Shown: positions 46,054 to 55,497, counted from the first letter of the stretch. The stretch is DNA of 64,000 nt from Pseudomonas sp. LP_7_YM (GCF_004364435.1 NZ_SOCT01000007.1:179703-243702), one strand, 5' to 3'. Numbers and translations: made by a program. Notes: generated from the sequence alone by a model not told the origin.

Positions 46054-47223
46054 ATGAACCTTGCAACCCAGCCGTCACAACTCCTTCCCGAGCGTATTAA
46101 CGCAGGCTCCGTGCAGGCGACATTGGCCAGACCCACGCTGCTGTGCTTGTCACATCTGCGCTGGGGCTTTGTGTATCAACGTCCGCAGCACGTCATGTCC
46201 CACCTTTCGACGCACTACGACGTGCTTTTTTTCGAGGAGCCAATATTCACTGATGCTCCGCAGCAGCGGCTTGAAGTGTCTTCGCCTGTCCCGGGCATTA
46301 CCTTGCTGGTGCCCCACCTGCCTCACGGGCTGCATCCGCAGCAAATCGCCGATGCGCAACGCGTGCTGCTCGATGAATATCTGAAGCAGCATGCCGCGAG
46401 TGAGCTACTGCTGTGGTACCTGACGCCGATGAGCCTGATCTTCACCGAGCATCTAAAGGCGAGCGTCACTATTTTCGATTGCATGGACGAGCTCTCGGCC
46501 TTTAAGGGCGCTCCTCCGGATCTGCTGGAGAAAGAGCGGCAGCTCATGGCCAGGGCCGATGTGGTTTTCACGGGCGGACACAGCCTGTGGGAGGCCAAGC
46601 GCGAACAACACGGCAACGCTTACTCGCTGCCCAGCAGTGTCGACATTGCGCATTTCGCTACAGCCCGCCAGACGTTGCCCGAGCCTGCGGATCAGGCGGG
46701 TATCGGCCATCCACGACTGGGTTTTTTCGGCGTGATCGATGAGCGCTTCGATATCGCCCTTGTTGACGAACTGGCAGCGCAGCGGCCGGATTGGCAGGTG
46801 GTCATTATTGGCCCGGTGGTGAAGATCGATCCCGGCTCCCTCCCGCGTAGACCGAACATTCATTACCTGGGTGGCAAGGGTTATCCGCAATTGCCCGCCT
46901 ATCTGTCAGGCTGGGATGTGACGCTCATGCCGTTTGCCATTAACGAATCCACACGGTTTATCAGCCCGACCAAGACCCCGGAATACCTGGCGGGTGGATG
47001 CCCTGTGGTGTCCACGCCGGTGCGCGATGTCGTTCGGGGTTACGGCGACAGTGGCGTGGTGACCATCGCTGAATCTGCTGGCGAGTTCATCCTGGCAATC
47101 GAGGCGGCCCTGATTGCCAGACAGGATGATGACTTTCTGCCGCGCATAGACAGGGTGCTTGAGGGCATGTCCTGGGATGCGACCTGCTCGGCGATGAGGG
47201 GGCACATCGAATGCCTGCGATAA
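46054..47223 (+). CDS. Glycosyltransferase (GT4-like)
   Basis: 389 residues. The N-terminal half has LLCLSHLRWGFVYQRPQHVM, common in GT4-like transferases for sugars on lipids. The donor half has GFFGVIDERFD, NIHYLGGKGYPQLPAYL and SPTKTPEYLAGGCPVVSTPV (about 325-344), with the E-x-x-G-type donor loop. ATG at 46054 has AAGGA 7-8 bp upstream. It overlaps glf by 13 bp. The neighbouring galE and glf suggest it may transfer galactofuranose (inference). Confidence 0.85.
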   Translation: MNLATQPSQLLPERINAGSVQATLARPTLLCLSHLRWGFVYQRPQHVMSHLSTHYDVLFFEEPIFTDAPQQRLEVSSPVPGITLLVPHLPHGLHPQQIADAQRVLLDEYLKQHAASELLLWYLTPMSLIFTEHLKASVTIFDCMDELSAFKGAPPDLLEKERQLMARADVVFTGGHSLWEAKREQHGNAYSLPSSVDIAHFATARQTLPEPADQAGIGHPRLGFFGVIDERFDIALVDELAAQRPDWQVVIIGPVVKIDPGSLPRRPNIHYLGGKGYPQLPAYLSGWDVTLMPFAINESTRFISPTKTPEYLAGGCPVVSTPVRDVVRGYGDSGVVTIAESAGEFILAIEAALIARQDDDFLPRIDRVLEGMSWDATCSAMRGHIECLR

Positions 47224-48404
47224 CACTGGAGGAGGCTATTGACGGGCCTTCGCACCTGCATGACAACCAGCCCTACGATTATTTGATCGTCGGAGCGGGC
47301 TTCGCTGGCAGTGTCATCGCCGAGCGTCTGGCAGCGGGGCTGGGGCAGAACGTTCTGCTGATCGACAGGCGCGAACACATCGCTGGCAACGCCTACGATT
47401 GCAAGGACGCAGCGGGAATCATGATCCATCGCTACGGTCCGCATATCTTTCATACCAACGCCCAGCGAATTGTCGATTATCTGTCGCAATTTACCGAGTG
47501 GCGCCCCTACGAGCATCGGGTATTGGCGAGCGTTGATGAGCATCTGGTGCCGATACCGATCAACCTGACCACGCTGAACGAGCTGTTCGGTCTGTCGATG
47601 AACGAAGAACAGGCGCAAGCGTTCCTCGCCAGTCGTGCCGAGCCTGTGGCGAATATCCGTACCTCCGAAGACGTGGTGATCAACCAGATCGGACGCGAGC
47701 TGTACGAGAAGTTCTTCCGCGGCTACACCCGCAAACAGTGGGGGCTCGATCCCTCGGAGCTGGACAGGTCGGTGACGTCTCGCGTGCCGACGCGAACCAA
47801 CACTGATGACCGTTACTTCACTGACACCTTCCAGATGATGCCTGCGCAGGGCTACACGCACATGTTCGAGCAAATGCTGGATCATTCGCGTATCGATCTG
47901 CTGCTCGCCACCGACTTCAATGTGGTGCGGGACCGGGTGCAGTACAAACAGTTGATTTATTGCGGTCCTATCGATGAGTTCTTCGATCACTGCTTTGGCA
48001 AACTGCCGTATCGGTCGCTGCGCTTCCAGCACGAAACGCTGCCTCAAACGCAGCTGCAGGATGTAGCGGTAGTGAATTTCCCCGATCCTGCCGTGCCCCA
48101 TACGCGCATTACCGAATACAAGCACCTGACGGGACAGATTCACGCCCACACCAGCATCAGCTATGAATTTCCCTGTGCCGAAGGCGAGCCCTATTACCCG
48201 ATTCCCCGTCCTGAGAATGCCGAGTTGTACAAGCGCTACAACACGCTGGCCGACAACACGCCAGGCGTGACTTTTCTCGGTCGGCTAGGCACCTACAAGT
48301 ACTACAACATGGATCAGGTGGTGGGTCAGGCACTGGCGCTCTATCAACGGATCGAGGCTGAACTGCAAGGCAATCCCCGTGCCGTCAAGCTGGAGGCCGG
48401 GTGA
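47211..48404 (+). CDS. glf: UDP-galactopyranose mutase
   Basis: 397 residues. Glf converts UDP-galactopyranose to UDP-galactofuranose using reduced FAD. The FAD fold is DYLIVGAGFAGSVIAERLA (about 24-42), followed by IDRREHIAGNAYD, RYGPHIFHTN, RGYTRKQWG, the conserved Arg in VPTRTNTDDRYF, and FLGRLGTYKYYNMDQVVGQ at the C-terminus. The 20-odd extra residues at the start are unusual but in frame. Overlaps both neighbours, so the three genes form an operon. Confidence 0.95.
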   Translation: MPAITLEEAIDGPSHLHDNQPYDYLIVGAGFAGSVIAERLAAGLGQNVLLIDRREHIAGNAYDCKDAAGIMIHRYGPHIFHTNAQRIVDYLSQFTEWRPYEHRVLASVDEHLVPIPINLTTLNELFGLSMNEEQAQAFLASRAEPVANIRTSEDVVINQIGRELYEKFFRGYTRKQWGLDPSELDRSVTSRVPTRTNTDDRYFTDTFQMMPAQGYTHMFEQMLDHSRIDLLLATDFNVVRDRVQYKQLIYCGPIDEFFDHCFGKLPYRSLRFQHETLPQTQLQDVAVVNFPDPAVPHTRITEYKHLTGQIHAHTSISYEFPCAEGEPYYPIPRPENAELYKRYNTLADNTPGVTFLGRLGTYKYYNMDQVVGQALALYQRIEAELQGNPRAVKLEAG

Positions 48405-49561
48405 CCTGCGGGCAGTACGACGAGCGGACGGCGGCGATGGGAGGCGGGGGCACATCCGGATCAGGCGTGTTCAACTCCTTTCTGATGGCAGGTTACGAAT
48501 GCGCGACTCAACGCCGACCGGACGGTCGGCGTCTCGACCTGCAGCACGCGACCGGGCATGCCCGTTGGGTGGACAACGACTATCGCCAGCTCGCCGGACT
48601 CGGCATTGCCTGCGCGCGTGACGGGCTGCGTTGGCATTTGATCGAATCGCGACCGGGGCATTACGACTGGAGCAGTTTCCTGCCGCTGTTGCACGCCGCC
48701 CGAGATCACGGCATTCAGGTGATCTGGGATCTTTGCCACTACGGCTATCCCGACGGACTGGACATCTGGAAGCCAGAGTTCGTTGAACGATTTGCCCGAT
48801 TCGCAGCAGCCGTCGCCAGGCTAATGGTCGAGGAGGGCGTGGTCGGCCCGATTTACTCGCCGGTGAACGAGATTTCGTTTTGGAGTTGGGCGGGCGGGGA
48901 GGTGGGTTATTTCAACCCTTGCGCGCATGGGCGAGGGCAGGAGCTTAAGCATCAATTGGTGCGGGCCTCCATCGCGGCAATCGACGCCATCCGTCAGCAC
49001 GCGCCTGATGCTCGCTTCGTTCAATGCGAGCCGCTGATCCATGTGATTGCTGGCTCAAGTCGTGCGCACGAGATCGCCAGAGCCGAAGGCTATCGACTGT
49101 CGCAGTTCGAGGCCTGGGATCTGCTGGCGGGGCGCCAATGGCCCGGGTTGGGAGGTCGCGAGGATTGCCTGGATGTCATCGGCGCGAATTTCTATCCGCA
49201 CAATCAGTGGTTTCTCAATGCCGGCAAGGTACTCAAGGGCGACCCGCATTTTCGCCCGCTGGCGGGCATGCTGGCGGAAGTCCATCAGCGTTATCGGCGT
49301 CCGGTGCTGCTCTCGGAAACAGGGGCCGAAGGTGATGACCGGGTGCCTTGGCTGAATTACGTCACCAGTCAGCTGGCGTTGGCAAGCACGCGCGGAGTAT
49401 CCATCGAAGGGTTGTGCTGGTATCCGTTTCTGGATTATCCGGGCTGGGACGACGGTCGATATTGTCCGGCAGGGGTCTTCGGTTACGCCGATGGTGAAGG
49501 CAGCCGCGCTTCCTGTCATCCGTTGCACCGGGCCATGCAATTACTCGGTGCCGTGAAGTAG
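48401..49561 (+). CDS. GH1-like glycosidase (beta-glucosidase-like)
   Basis: 386 residues of the (beta/alpha)8 glycosidase clan A. Acid/base Glu157 is in SPVNEISFW and the likely nucleophile Glu306 is in LLSETGAEG. The barrel start is GLRWHLIESRPGHYDWSSFL. There is no signal peptide, so it should act in the cytosol or be exported by another route. The GTG start at 48401 overlaps the glf stop. Sequence features fit short GH1-like proteins annotated as beta-glucosidase in pseudomonads; the sugar is unknown, perhaps the polymer made by the operon. Confidence 0.8.
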   Translation: MTCGQYDERTAAMGGGGTSGSGVFNSFLMAGYECATQRRPDGRRLDLQHATGHARWVDNDYRQLAGLGIACARDGLRWHLIESRPGHYDWSSFLPLLHAARDHGIQVIWDLCHYGYPDGLDIWKPEFVERFARFAAAVARLMVEEGVVGPIYSPVNEISFWSWAGGEVGYFNPCAHGRGQELKHQLVRASIAAIDAIRQHAPDARFVQCEPLIHVIAGSSRAHEIARAEGYRLSQFEAWDLLAGRQWPGLGGREDCLDVIGANFYPHNQWFLNAGKVLKGDPHFRPLAGMLAEVHQRYRRPVLLSETGAEGDDRVPWLNYVTSQLALASTRGVSIEGLCWYPFLDYPGWDDGRYCPAGVFGYADGEGSRASCHPLHRAMQLLGAVK

Positions 49562-49754
49562 CCGGTGGTATCGAAGCCGTTTCAAGATGCAGGGCCAAGC
49601 GAACTGCGTGACCTTTCATCGGTTTATTTGCACACAACACGAACGGCGGTCCCATGCAGCCAGTCCGTCAGCCGTACCTTTGAACATCAGTGCTCGTCGC
49701 CCCGAATCGAGTTGTTTTTAAGAACGGGGCGATGATTCACCCACGGAGAGTTCC

Positions 49755-50429
49755 ATGCGCCAGAAAACCTCGTTCATCTTTGACCTGGACGGCACCCTGA
49801 CCGACAGCGTTTACCAGAATGTCGCTGCCTGGAAGGAGGCCCTTGACTCTGAGCAAATTCCTTTGGCGATGTGGCGTATCCACCGCAAGATCGGCATGAG
49901 CGGCGGGCTGATGCTCAAGTCCCTGTCTCGTGAAACGGGTCAGGCCATCAGCGAAGACCAGGCCAAAAAACTCAGCGACAAACACGCTGAGGCCTATGAC
50001 CGGCTTCAACATCAGATCACCGCGCTGCCTGGCGCGGTCGAACTGCTCAATGAACTCAGCCGCAGCGGCCTGCAATGGTGCATCGCCACAAGCGGGGGTA
50101 GCGACACCGCACACATCAATCTCAAGGCTCTGGGCCTGAAGGCCGAAGAGATCAAGCTCATCACCCGCGACGACGTCAAATACGGCAAGCCTGACCCGGA
50201 CCTGTTCCTGGCAGCCGCCGAGCGCATGGGCGTACCCATTGAAGACTGCCTGGTGATCGGCGATGCCATCTGGGACATGCTCGCGGCCCGCCGCTGCAAG
50301 GCGACCGGCATCGGTCTGCTGTCCGGCGGTTACGACATCGGCGAGCTTGAGCGCGCCGGTGCATTGAGGGTGTATGAGGATGCAGCGGATTTGCTCGCTC
50401 ATCTGGACGAGATCGCTTCCCGGCCTTGA
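49755..50429 (+). CDS. HAD-family phosphatase
   Basis: 224 residues. Motif I FDLDGTLTDS has Asp10 and Asp12, motif II is the Ser/Thr in IATSGGS, Lys is in YGKPDPDLF and motif IV reads VIGDAIWDM. The C1 cap follows motif I. The DxD pair and length match phosphoglycolate phosphatase or beta-phosphoglucomutase-type members; the substrate is not known. Start ATG 49755 with GGAG in the upstream 10 bp. Single gene near the polysaccharide module. Confidence 0.9.
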   Translation: MRQKTSFIFDLDGTLTDSVYQNVAAWKEALDSEQIPLAMWRIHRKIGMSGGLMLKSLSRETGQAISEDQAKKLSDKHAEAYDRLQHQITALPGAVELLNELSRSGLQWCIATSGGSDTAHINLKALGLKAEEIKLITRDDVKYGKPDPDLFLAAAERMGVPIEDCLVIGDAIWDMLAARRCKATGIGLLSGGYDIGELERAGALRVYEDAADLLAHLDEIASRP

Positions 50430-50757
50430 GAGAGCGTGTAGCCAGCGCCAATGCGGCCTGTGCCGATGAAACCGAGGGGTGCAATACGCCTTGGCTTACG
50501 AGTGGCCGTCGGTAAGTGATTGCTCAACAAGCCACGTGATACATTCGCGCCGCTTCGCCAGAGCCCTTGTCCGGTGTCCTTGAAACGATGACCCGGCAAG
50601 GGAGAACCACGCGGCGAACTCCTTATTGATATGCGCGCTACGATGCGCATACAGGGCCGGAAACTTCATTACCGTGAGGGTTTGCGGCTTCATTCGTTGC
50701 CTGCAGCCCAGGTGTAAACACGACGTTCGCGCTTACGCGCTTTCAGGTCTTGCGAAC
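50430..50757. other. Leader region of nadA
   Basis: 328 bp with no gene I can support. An inverted repeat TATGCGC (50630-50636) and GCGCATA (50645-50651) lies about 110 bp before nadA and could be a regulator site. Confidence 0.35.
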
Positions 50758-51816
50758 ATGACTCAGATTTCCGAACGCCTTCTGGTACAAGCGCACCTGG
50801 ACGCCCAGCAGGCCAAACCGCTGGGCCCTGAAGAGGAGGCCGAATACCGCCGTCTGATCGCTGCCGAACTTAAGGCTCAGGACGCAGTACTGGTCGCTCA
50901 TTATTATTGCGATCCGGTGATTCAAGCATTGGCGGAAGAAACCGGCGGCTGCGTTTCCGACTCCCTGGAAATGGCCCGCTTCGGCAGGGACCATTCATCC
51001 CGGACCGTGCTGGTCGCCGGCGTCCGTTTCATGGGTGAAACCGCGAAGATTCTGACGCCTGAGAAGCGCATTCTGATGCCAACCCTTGAAGCGACGTGCT
51101 CGCTGGATTTGGGCTGCAGTGTCGAAGCGTTCACTGCGTTCTGCGACCTGCACCCCGAGCGAACCGTGGTGGTTTATGCCAATACGTCTGCCGCAGTGAA
51201 GGCGCGCGCCGATTGGGTCGTGACCTCAAGCTGCGCGCTGGAGATCGTCGAAAGCCTTATGGACAATGGCGAGAAGATCATCTGGGGGCCGGATAAACAT
51301 CTGGGTCGTTACGTCCAGCGTGCAACCGGTGCCGACATGCTGCTGTGGGATGGCGCGTGCATCGTGCATGAGGAATTCAAGTCCCGGCAGTTGGAGGACA
51401 TGAAAGCGCTGTACCCGGATGCAGCCATTCTGGTGCATCCCGAGTCTCCCGAATCGGTGATCGATCTGGCCGATGCCGTGGGCTCCACCAGCCAGTTGAT
51501 CAATGCCGCACAGACGCTACCGAACAGCACGTTCATCGTGGCCACCGATCGCGGTATTTTCTACAAGATGCAGCAGTTGTGCCCGGACAAGATCTTTATC
51601 GAAGCCCCGACTGCTGGCAACGGCGCCGCCTGCCGCAGTTGCGCGCACTGCCCGTGGATGGCCATGAATACGCTGGCGCGTACCCTGCAGTGCTTGCGTG
51701 AAGGGACCAATGAGATACTCGTCGACCCGGCAATCATTCCCCATGCCATACGACCTCTGCAGCGGATGCTGGATTTCACTCAGGCGGCGCGGTTGAAGCG
51801 CTCGGGAAATGCTTGA
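50758..51816 (+). CDS. nadA: Quinolinate synthase
   Basis: 352 residues. NadA joins iminoaspartate and dihydroxyacetone phosphate to quinolinate in NAD synthesis with a [4Fe-4S] cluster. The cluster cysteines are in EATCSLD (Cys114), VTSSCALE and CRSCAHCPW. The opening AHYYCDPVIQALA and SLEMARF are also typical. The ATG at 50758 gives the usual length; the longer frame from 50626 has no support. It marks the right edge of the variable region after tRNA-Lys. Confidence 0.96.
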   Translation: MTQISERLLVQAHLDAQQAKPLGPEEEAEYRRLIAAELKAQDAVLVAHYYCDPVIQALAEETGGCVSDSLEMARFGRDHSSRTVLVAGVRFMGETAKILTPEKRILMPTLEATCSLDLGCSVEAFTAFCDLHPERTVVVYANTSAAVKARADWVVTSSCALEIVESLMDNGEKIIWGPDKHLGRYVQRATGADMLLWDGACIVHEEFKSRQLEDMKALYPDAAILVHPESPESVIDLADAVGSTSQLINAAQTLPNSTFIVATDRGIFYKMQQLCPDKIFIEAPTAGNGAACRSCAHCPWMAMNTLARTLQCLREGTNEILVDPAIIPHAIRPLQRMLDFTQAARLKRSGNA

Positions 51817-51873
51817 AAGCAGCGCCAAGCCTGGTGCCTCAAGCAAGAAAACGCCGTTTCACTGCGGTCGCTT

Positions 51874-51921
51874 TTGAGGCTTGAGGCTTGAGGCTTGAGG
51901 CTTGAGGCTTGAGGCTTGAGG
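51874..51921. repeat. 7-bp tandem repeat (TTGAGGC)
   Basis: Six perfect TTGAGGC units plus a final TTGAGG occupy 51874-51921 in the 124-bp gap between the convergent nadA and bepA genes. It is outside coding sequence. Confidence 0.9.
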
Positions 51922-51940
51922 GTCAAACTCGAAGCTGCTC

Positions 51941-53374
51941 CTAATTCATCATCTCTTTGACCGCCCGCTCCTGAGCAATGATTTCCTGCTGACGTGCGTC
52001 GATTCGCGAAGCCAGCTGAAAGTTGTTGTTCGCCCGACGCTTGGCGAATTCCAGCTGTTGCACCGCCTGTTTGAAATCGCCCATCAGCGCGAAATACTCG
52101 GCACGGGCCTGATGGGAGCCGATGGTGTTGCCAGCGAGCCCCCGGGTGTCGGCCACCTGATTCCAGATGTCGGGATCGTCCGGGCGGCTCTTGAGCAGGG
52201 TTTCCAGTGATTTCAAGGCTTCGGGGGCTTTGGACTGCTTGAGCAACACATCGACCCTGGCCTGATTCAGAGGGTAATCGTCCGGATAAAGCTCCAGCAT
52301 CCGGTTAACCCGTTGCTGTGCATCGGGAAAGCGATTGTTGGTGATGTCCAGATTGATCGCCGCCAGATTGTAGGTGATGTTGTCCGGCGCCTTGTCCAGC
52401 AACGGCTTCAGGTTGTCGCGGGACTCGTTCAACTGCCCGGCTTTGGTTTGCGCAAGGACCAGGCCGTAGCGAGCAGCGTCGTTTTTCGGATTTTCGGTCA
52501 ACTGGGCGCGGAAGCGTTTGGCAGCCATACCTGGAGTCTCTTCGTAGATCAGCGTGACCCGTGCGCGCATCAATTGATAGGCAAGGCTGTCTTCCTTGCC
52601 GCCCGGCTTGGCCTGTTCTGCGCGGTTACGCGTGTCGGCAATACGCGATTCGGTGACCGGGTGACTCATCAGGAACTCGGGTGGCTTGGCGTCATAACGG
52701 TACTGACGGGCCAGACGCTCGAACATGGTCGGCATGTTGCGCGGGTCGTAGCCCGCTTTTTCCAGATTGAGAATACCGATGCGGTCGGCCTCGGCTTCGT
52801 TCTGCCGCGAGAAGCGTGCCTGTTCCTGAATCGCCGCAGCCTGGGTACCGGCGATGGTCGCGATACCGGCGTCACCTGCTCCTGCTGCAGCCATGACGAT
52901 ACCGGCGAGCAGCGCGGCCATTACCGGCACCTGCATGCGTTGTTGCGCCTGAACGCCCCGGGCGAAGTGGCGTTGCGACAAGTGAGCCAGTTCGTGGGCG
53001 AGAACGGCGGCGTACTCGCCTTCGGTTTCGGCATGCAGGAACAGACCGCCGTTGACCCCGATGATCCCGCCGGGCGCCGCGAAGGCGTTGATTTCCGGCG
53101 TGTTGATCAGGATGAACTCCAGCCGGCGATCCTGCACCTGGCTGGTTTCGGCCAGGCGATAGACCGATGCTTCGACGAAGTCTTTGAGCTGCGCATCGGA
53201 GAGCTGAGGCACCTGCGCACGCAGCAGCCCCAGCCATGCACGGCCCAGGTCATGTTCCTGTTGCGGCGAAACGATGGACGAACTGGCGTCGCCGAGCGAA
53301 GGCAGGTCGTCTGCAAACGTCGGGGTCGCCAGCAGGCATGCAAGCGTCAGCAGTGTGGGGCGCAGAAAGTTCAT
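51941..53374 (-). CDS. bepA: BepA-like periplasmic M48 metalloprotease with TPR repeats
   Basis: 477 residues. A signal peptide (about 1-21, cut at TFA-D) precedes an M48 protease domain with zinc site HELAH at 127-131 and the third ligand in NEAEADRIG. A C-terminal set of TPR helices runs from about 280 to 470. BepA in E. coli checks assembly of the LptD outer-membrane protein and degrades misfolded BamA, so it serves outer-membrane quality control in the periplasm. The gene order nadA-bepA-tusA-like-perM is the normal Pseudomonas one. Confidence 0.93.
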   Translation of the reverse strand: MNFLRPTLLTLACLLATPTFADDLPSLGDASSSIVSPQQEHDLGRAWLGLLRAQVPQLSDAQLKDFVEASVYRLAETSQVQDRRLEFILINTPEINAFAAPGGIIGVNGGLFLHAETEGEYAAVLAHELAHLSQRHFARGVQAQQRMQVPVMAALLAGIVMAAAGAGDAGIATIAGTQAAAIQEQARFSRQNEAEADRIGILNLEKAGYDPRNMPTMFERLARQYRYDAKPPEFLMSHPVTESRIADTRNRAEQAKPGGKEDSLAYQLMRARVTLIYEETPGMAAKRFRAQLTENPKNDAARYGLVLAQTKAGQLNESRDNLKPLLDKAPDNITYNLAAINLDITNNRFPDAQQRVNRMLELYPDDYPLNQARVDVLLKQSKAPEALKSLETLLKSRPDDPDIWNQVADTRGLAGNTIGSHQARAEYFALMGDFKQAVQQLEFAKRRANNNFQLASRIDARQQEIIAQERAVKEMMN

Positions 53375-53521
53375 GCACGAAACTCTGAGGCAGAAAGTCG
53401 TTACTGTAGCTGGCTCAATGGCTTGCTGACCAGAGTGGGGTATTCTTGCAAACTCGTACGAAGATTCTTCATCCAGCGGGCATTTTGTGTGCGATTGGAT
53501 GTGCCTACCCGGAGAGAAACG

Positions 53522-53773
53522 ATGTCTGACGCTGTAGGGCGCCCCGCGACGTGCGATGCCGAGCTGGACGCCAGTGGTCTAAATTGCCCGTTGCCGTTGC
53601 TCAAAGCCAAAATGGAACTCAATCGCCTGGCCAGCGGTGCAGTGCTTCAGGTGATCGCGACCGATGCCGGCTCACAGCGTGATTTCCACACTTTCGCCAG
53701 GCTGGCCGGGCATGCGTTGTTGCATGAAGAAGCCGTCGATGGCGTTTATCGGTATTGGTTACGCAAGGCCTGA
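53522..53773 (+). CDS. TusA-family sulfur-carrier protein
   Basis: 83 residues with the CPxP-type motif: DASGLNCPLPLLKAK, reactive Cys22. TusA proteins hand sulfur as a persulfide to tRNA or cofactor synthesis. The P. aeruginosa gene at this place (PA1006) is needed for molybdenum-cofactor-dependent nitrate respiration, so the same may hold here by synteny. The ATG at 53522 has GGAGAG 7-8 bp upstream. Divergent from bepA. Confidence 0.9.
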   Translation: MSDAVGRPATCDAELDASGLNCPLPLLKAKMELNRLASGAVLQVIATDAGSQRDFHTFARLAGHALLHEEAVDGVYRYWLRKA

Positions 53774-53804
53774 GCGTTCACCCCTTCGTCTTAAAGGTTG
53801 ATTG

Positions 53805-54875
53805 ATGTTCAAAGTGCTTCGCGACTGGATACAGCGCTACTTCTCGGATGAGGAGGCCGTGGTGCTGGCGGTGTTGTTGGTTCTGGCTTTCACGATCGTC
53901 CTGACGCTGGGCGGCATGCTTGCCCCGGTCCTTGCAGGGCTGGTACTGGCATTTCTGATGCAGGGCTTGGTGGTCCAGCTCGAACGCTTGCACATGCCCG
54001 AAGGCGCTGCGGTAGGGGTGGTCTTTGCGCTGTTCATGGGCGCATTGGCGTTGTTTCTGCTGGTTCTTGTGCCGCTGCTCTGGCACCAATTGATCACGCT
54101 GTTCAACGAGCTGCCGGGGATGCTCGCCAAATGGCAGTCGCTCTTGTTGCTGCTGCCTGAGCGCTATCCGCATCTGGTGTCCGACGAGCAAGTGCTGCAG
54201 GCCATCGAAGCGGCCCGTGGCGAGATAGGCAAGTTCGGCCAATGGGCGCTGACGTTTTCGCTGTCGAGCCTGCCGCTGCTGGTCAACATGATGATCTATC
54301 TGGTGCTGGTGCCGATTCTGGTGTTCTTCTTCCTCAAGGACCGCCGGATGATTGGTCGCTGGGCCAGAGGTTATCTGCCGAAGGAACGTACGCTGATCAC
54401 CCGCGTGGCCGAAGAAATGAACCGGCAGATCGCCAATTATATCCGCGGCAAAGTCATCGAGATCTTCATCTGCGGCGTCGTGACCTACATCGCGTTCGTG
54501 ACGATGGGGCTGAACTACTCGGCGTTGCTGGCGATGCTGGTGGGGATTTCCGTCGTGGTGCCGTATGTGGGTGCCGTAGTGGTAACGGTGCCAGTGGCGC
54601 TGATCGCACTGTTTCAGTGGGGCTGGAGCGACCAGTTCATCTATTTGATGGCGGTCTACGGAATCATCCAGACGCTGGATGGCAACGTACTGGTGCCGCT
54701 GCTGTTCTCCCAGACCGTGAGCCTGCACCCGGTGGCAATCATTTGCGCAGTGCTTTTGTTTGGCGGCCTGTGGGGGTTCTGGGGAATCTTTTTCGCGATT
54801 CCGCTGGCGACGCTGTTCAAGGCGGTGCTGGATGCCTGGCCGAGAAACGAGCCGACGGTTGCGCCGTTGTTGTAG
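53805..54875 (+). CDS. perM: AI-2E family transporter (PerM-like)
   Basis: 356 residues with about eight membrane helices. The family pattern is FFLKDRRMIGRW (about 172-183), then VVPYVGAVVVTVPVALIALF and LVPLLFSQTVSLHPVAI. Members include the TqsA autoinducer-2 exporter and Na+/H+-type antiporters; the substrate here is unknown. The ATG at 53805 follows AAAGG by 7 bp. It is downstream of the tusA-like gene (31-bp gap), likely co-transcribed. Confidence 0.9.
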   Translation: MFKVLRDWIQRYFSDEEAVVLAVLLVLAFTIVLTLGGMLAPVLAGLVLAFLMQGLVVQLERLHMPEGAAVGVVFALFMGALALFLLVLVPLLWHQLITLFNELPGMLAKWQSLLLLLPERYPHLVSDEQVLQAIEAARGEIGKFGQWALTFSLSSLPLLVNMMIYLVLVPILVFFFLKDRRMIGRWARGYLPKERTLITRVAEEMNRQIANYIRGKVIEIFICGVVTYIAFVTMGLNYSALLAMLVGISVVVPYVGAVVVTVPVALIALFQWGWSDQFIYLMAVYGIIQTLDGNVLVPLLFSQTVSLHPVAIICAVLLFGGLWGFWGIFFAIPLATLFKAVLDAWPRNEPTVAPLL

Positions 54876-54890
54876 CGCGCAAGGCGGATT

Positions 54891-54997
54891 GATCGTTCCC
54901 ACGCTTTGCGTGGGAACGCCGCATATGACGCTTCGCGTCCACGGCTGCTGACGGGGAGCGTCAGGAAATGCATTCCCACGCAGAGCGTGGGACGATC
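54891..54997. repeat. Intergenic inverted repeat element (REP/BIME-like)
   Basis: GATCGTTCCCACGC with CTTTGCGTGGGAACG (a hairpin at 54891-54918) is matched at the other end by a hairpin, ATTCCCACGCAGAGCGTGGG followed by ACGATC, ending at 54997. The two ends are near-inverted copies around a central GACGCTTCGCGTC to GACGGGGAGCGTC part. It lies between the convergent perM and bcp genes, a common place for such elements in Pseudomonas. Confidence 0.75.
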
Positions 54998-55016
54998 ACG
55001 GTGGGACTTGAAGGGG

Positions 55017-55487
55017 TCAGGTGTTCAACGCCTGAGCCGCTTCTAGCACTGCGGCCACATGCCCCGGCACCTTCACGCCACGCCATTGCTTGCGCAGTAC
55101 ACCGTTCTTGTCGATCAGGAAGGTGCTGCGATCCACGCCCAGGTATTCCTTGCCGTACAGCTTCTTCAGCTTGATCACGTCGAACAGCTGGCACAGCGAT
55201 TCATCCTTGTCCGAAATCAGCTCGAACGGAAATGCCTGCTTGGCCTTGAAGTTTTCGTGGGACTTCAGGCTGTCGCGGGATACGCCGAAAACCAGGGTGT
55301 TGGCAGCCCTGAAGTCGGCATGATGATCGCGGAAGCCTTGGCCTTGCGTGGTGCAGCCAGGGGTGCTGTCCTTGGGGTAGAAATAAATGACCACCTGCTG
55401 ACCTTTGATCGCGGACAGGCTTACCGCCTGTTCGCTGGTGGCTTGCACCTGAAAGTCGGCAACGGGTTTGTCCAGTTCTACTGCCAT
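55017..55487 (-). CDS. bcp: Thiol peroxidase Bcp (peroxiredoxin Q)
   Basis: 156 residues of the Prx-Q family that reduce hydrogen peroxide and lipid peroxides. The peroxidatic Cys45 is in STPGCTTQGQGF. Where many members have a second Cys five residues later (position 50) this one has Gln; another Cys is at about 97 (ESLCQLF), so it may work as a 1-Cys or atypical type. It follows gcvR in the same direction with a 10-bp gap, the usual pair. Confidence 0.95.
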   Translation of the reverse strand: MAVELDKPVADFQVQATSEQAVSLSAIKGQQVVIYFYPKDSTPGCTTQGQGFRDHHADFRAANTLVFGVSRDSLKSHENFKAKQAFPFELISDKDESLCQLFDVIKLKKLYGKEYLGVDRSTFLIDKNGVLRKQWRGVKVPGHVAAVLEAAQALNT

Positions 55488-55497
55488 GCGGTGTTCC

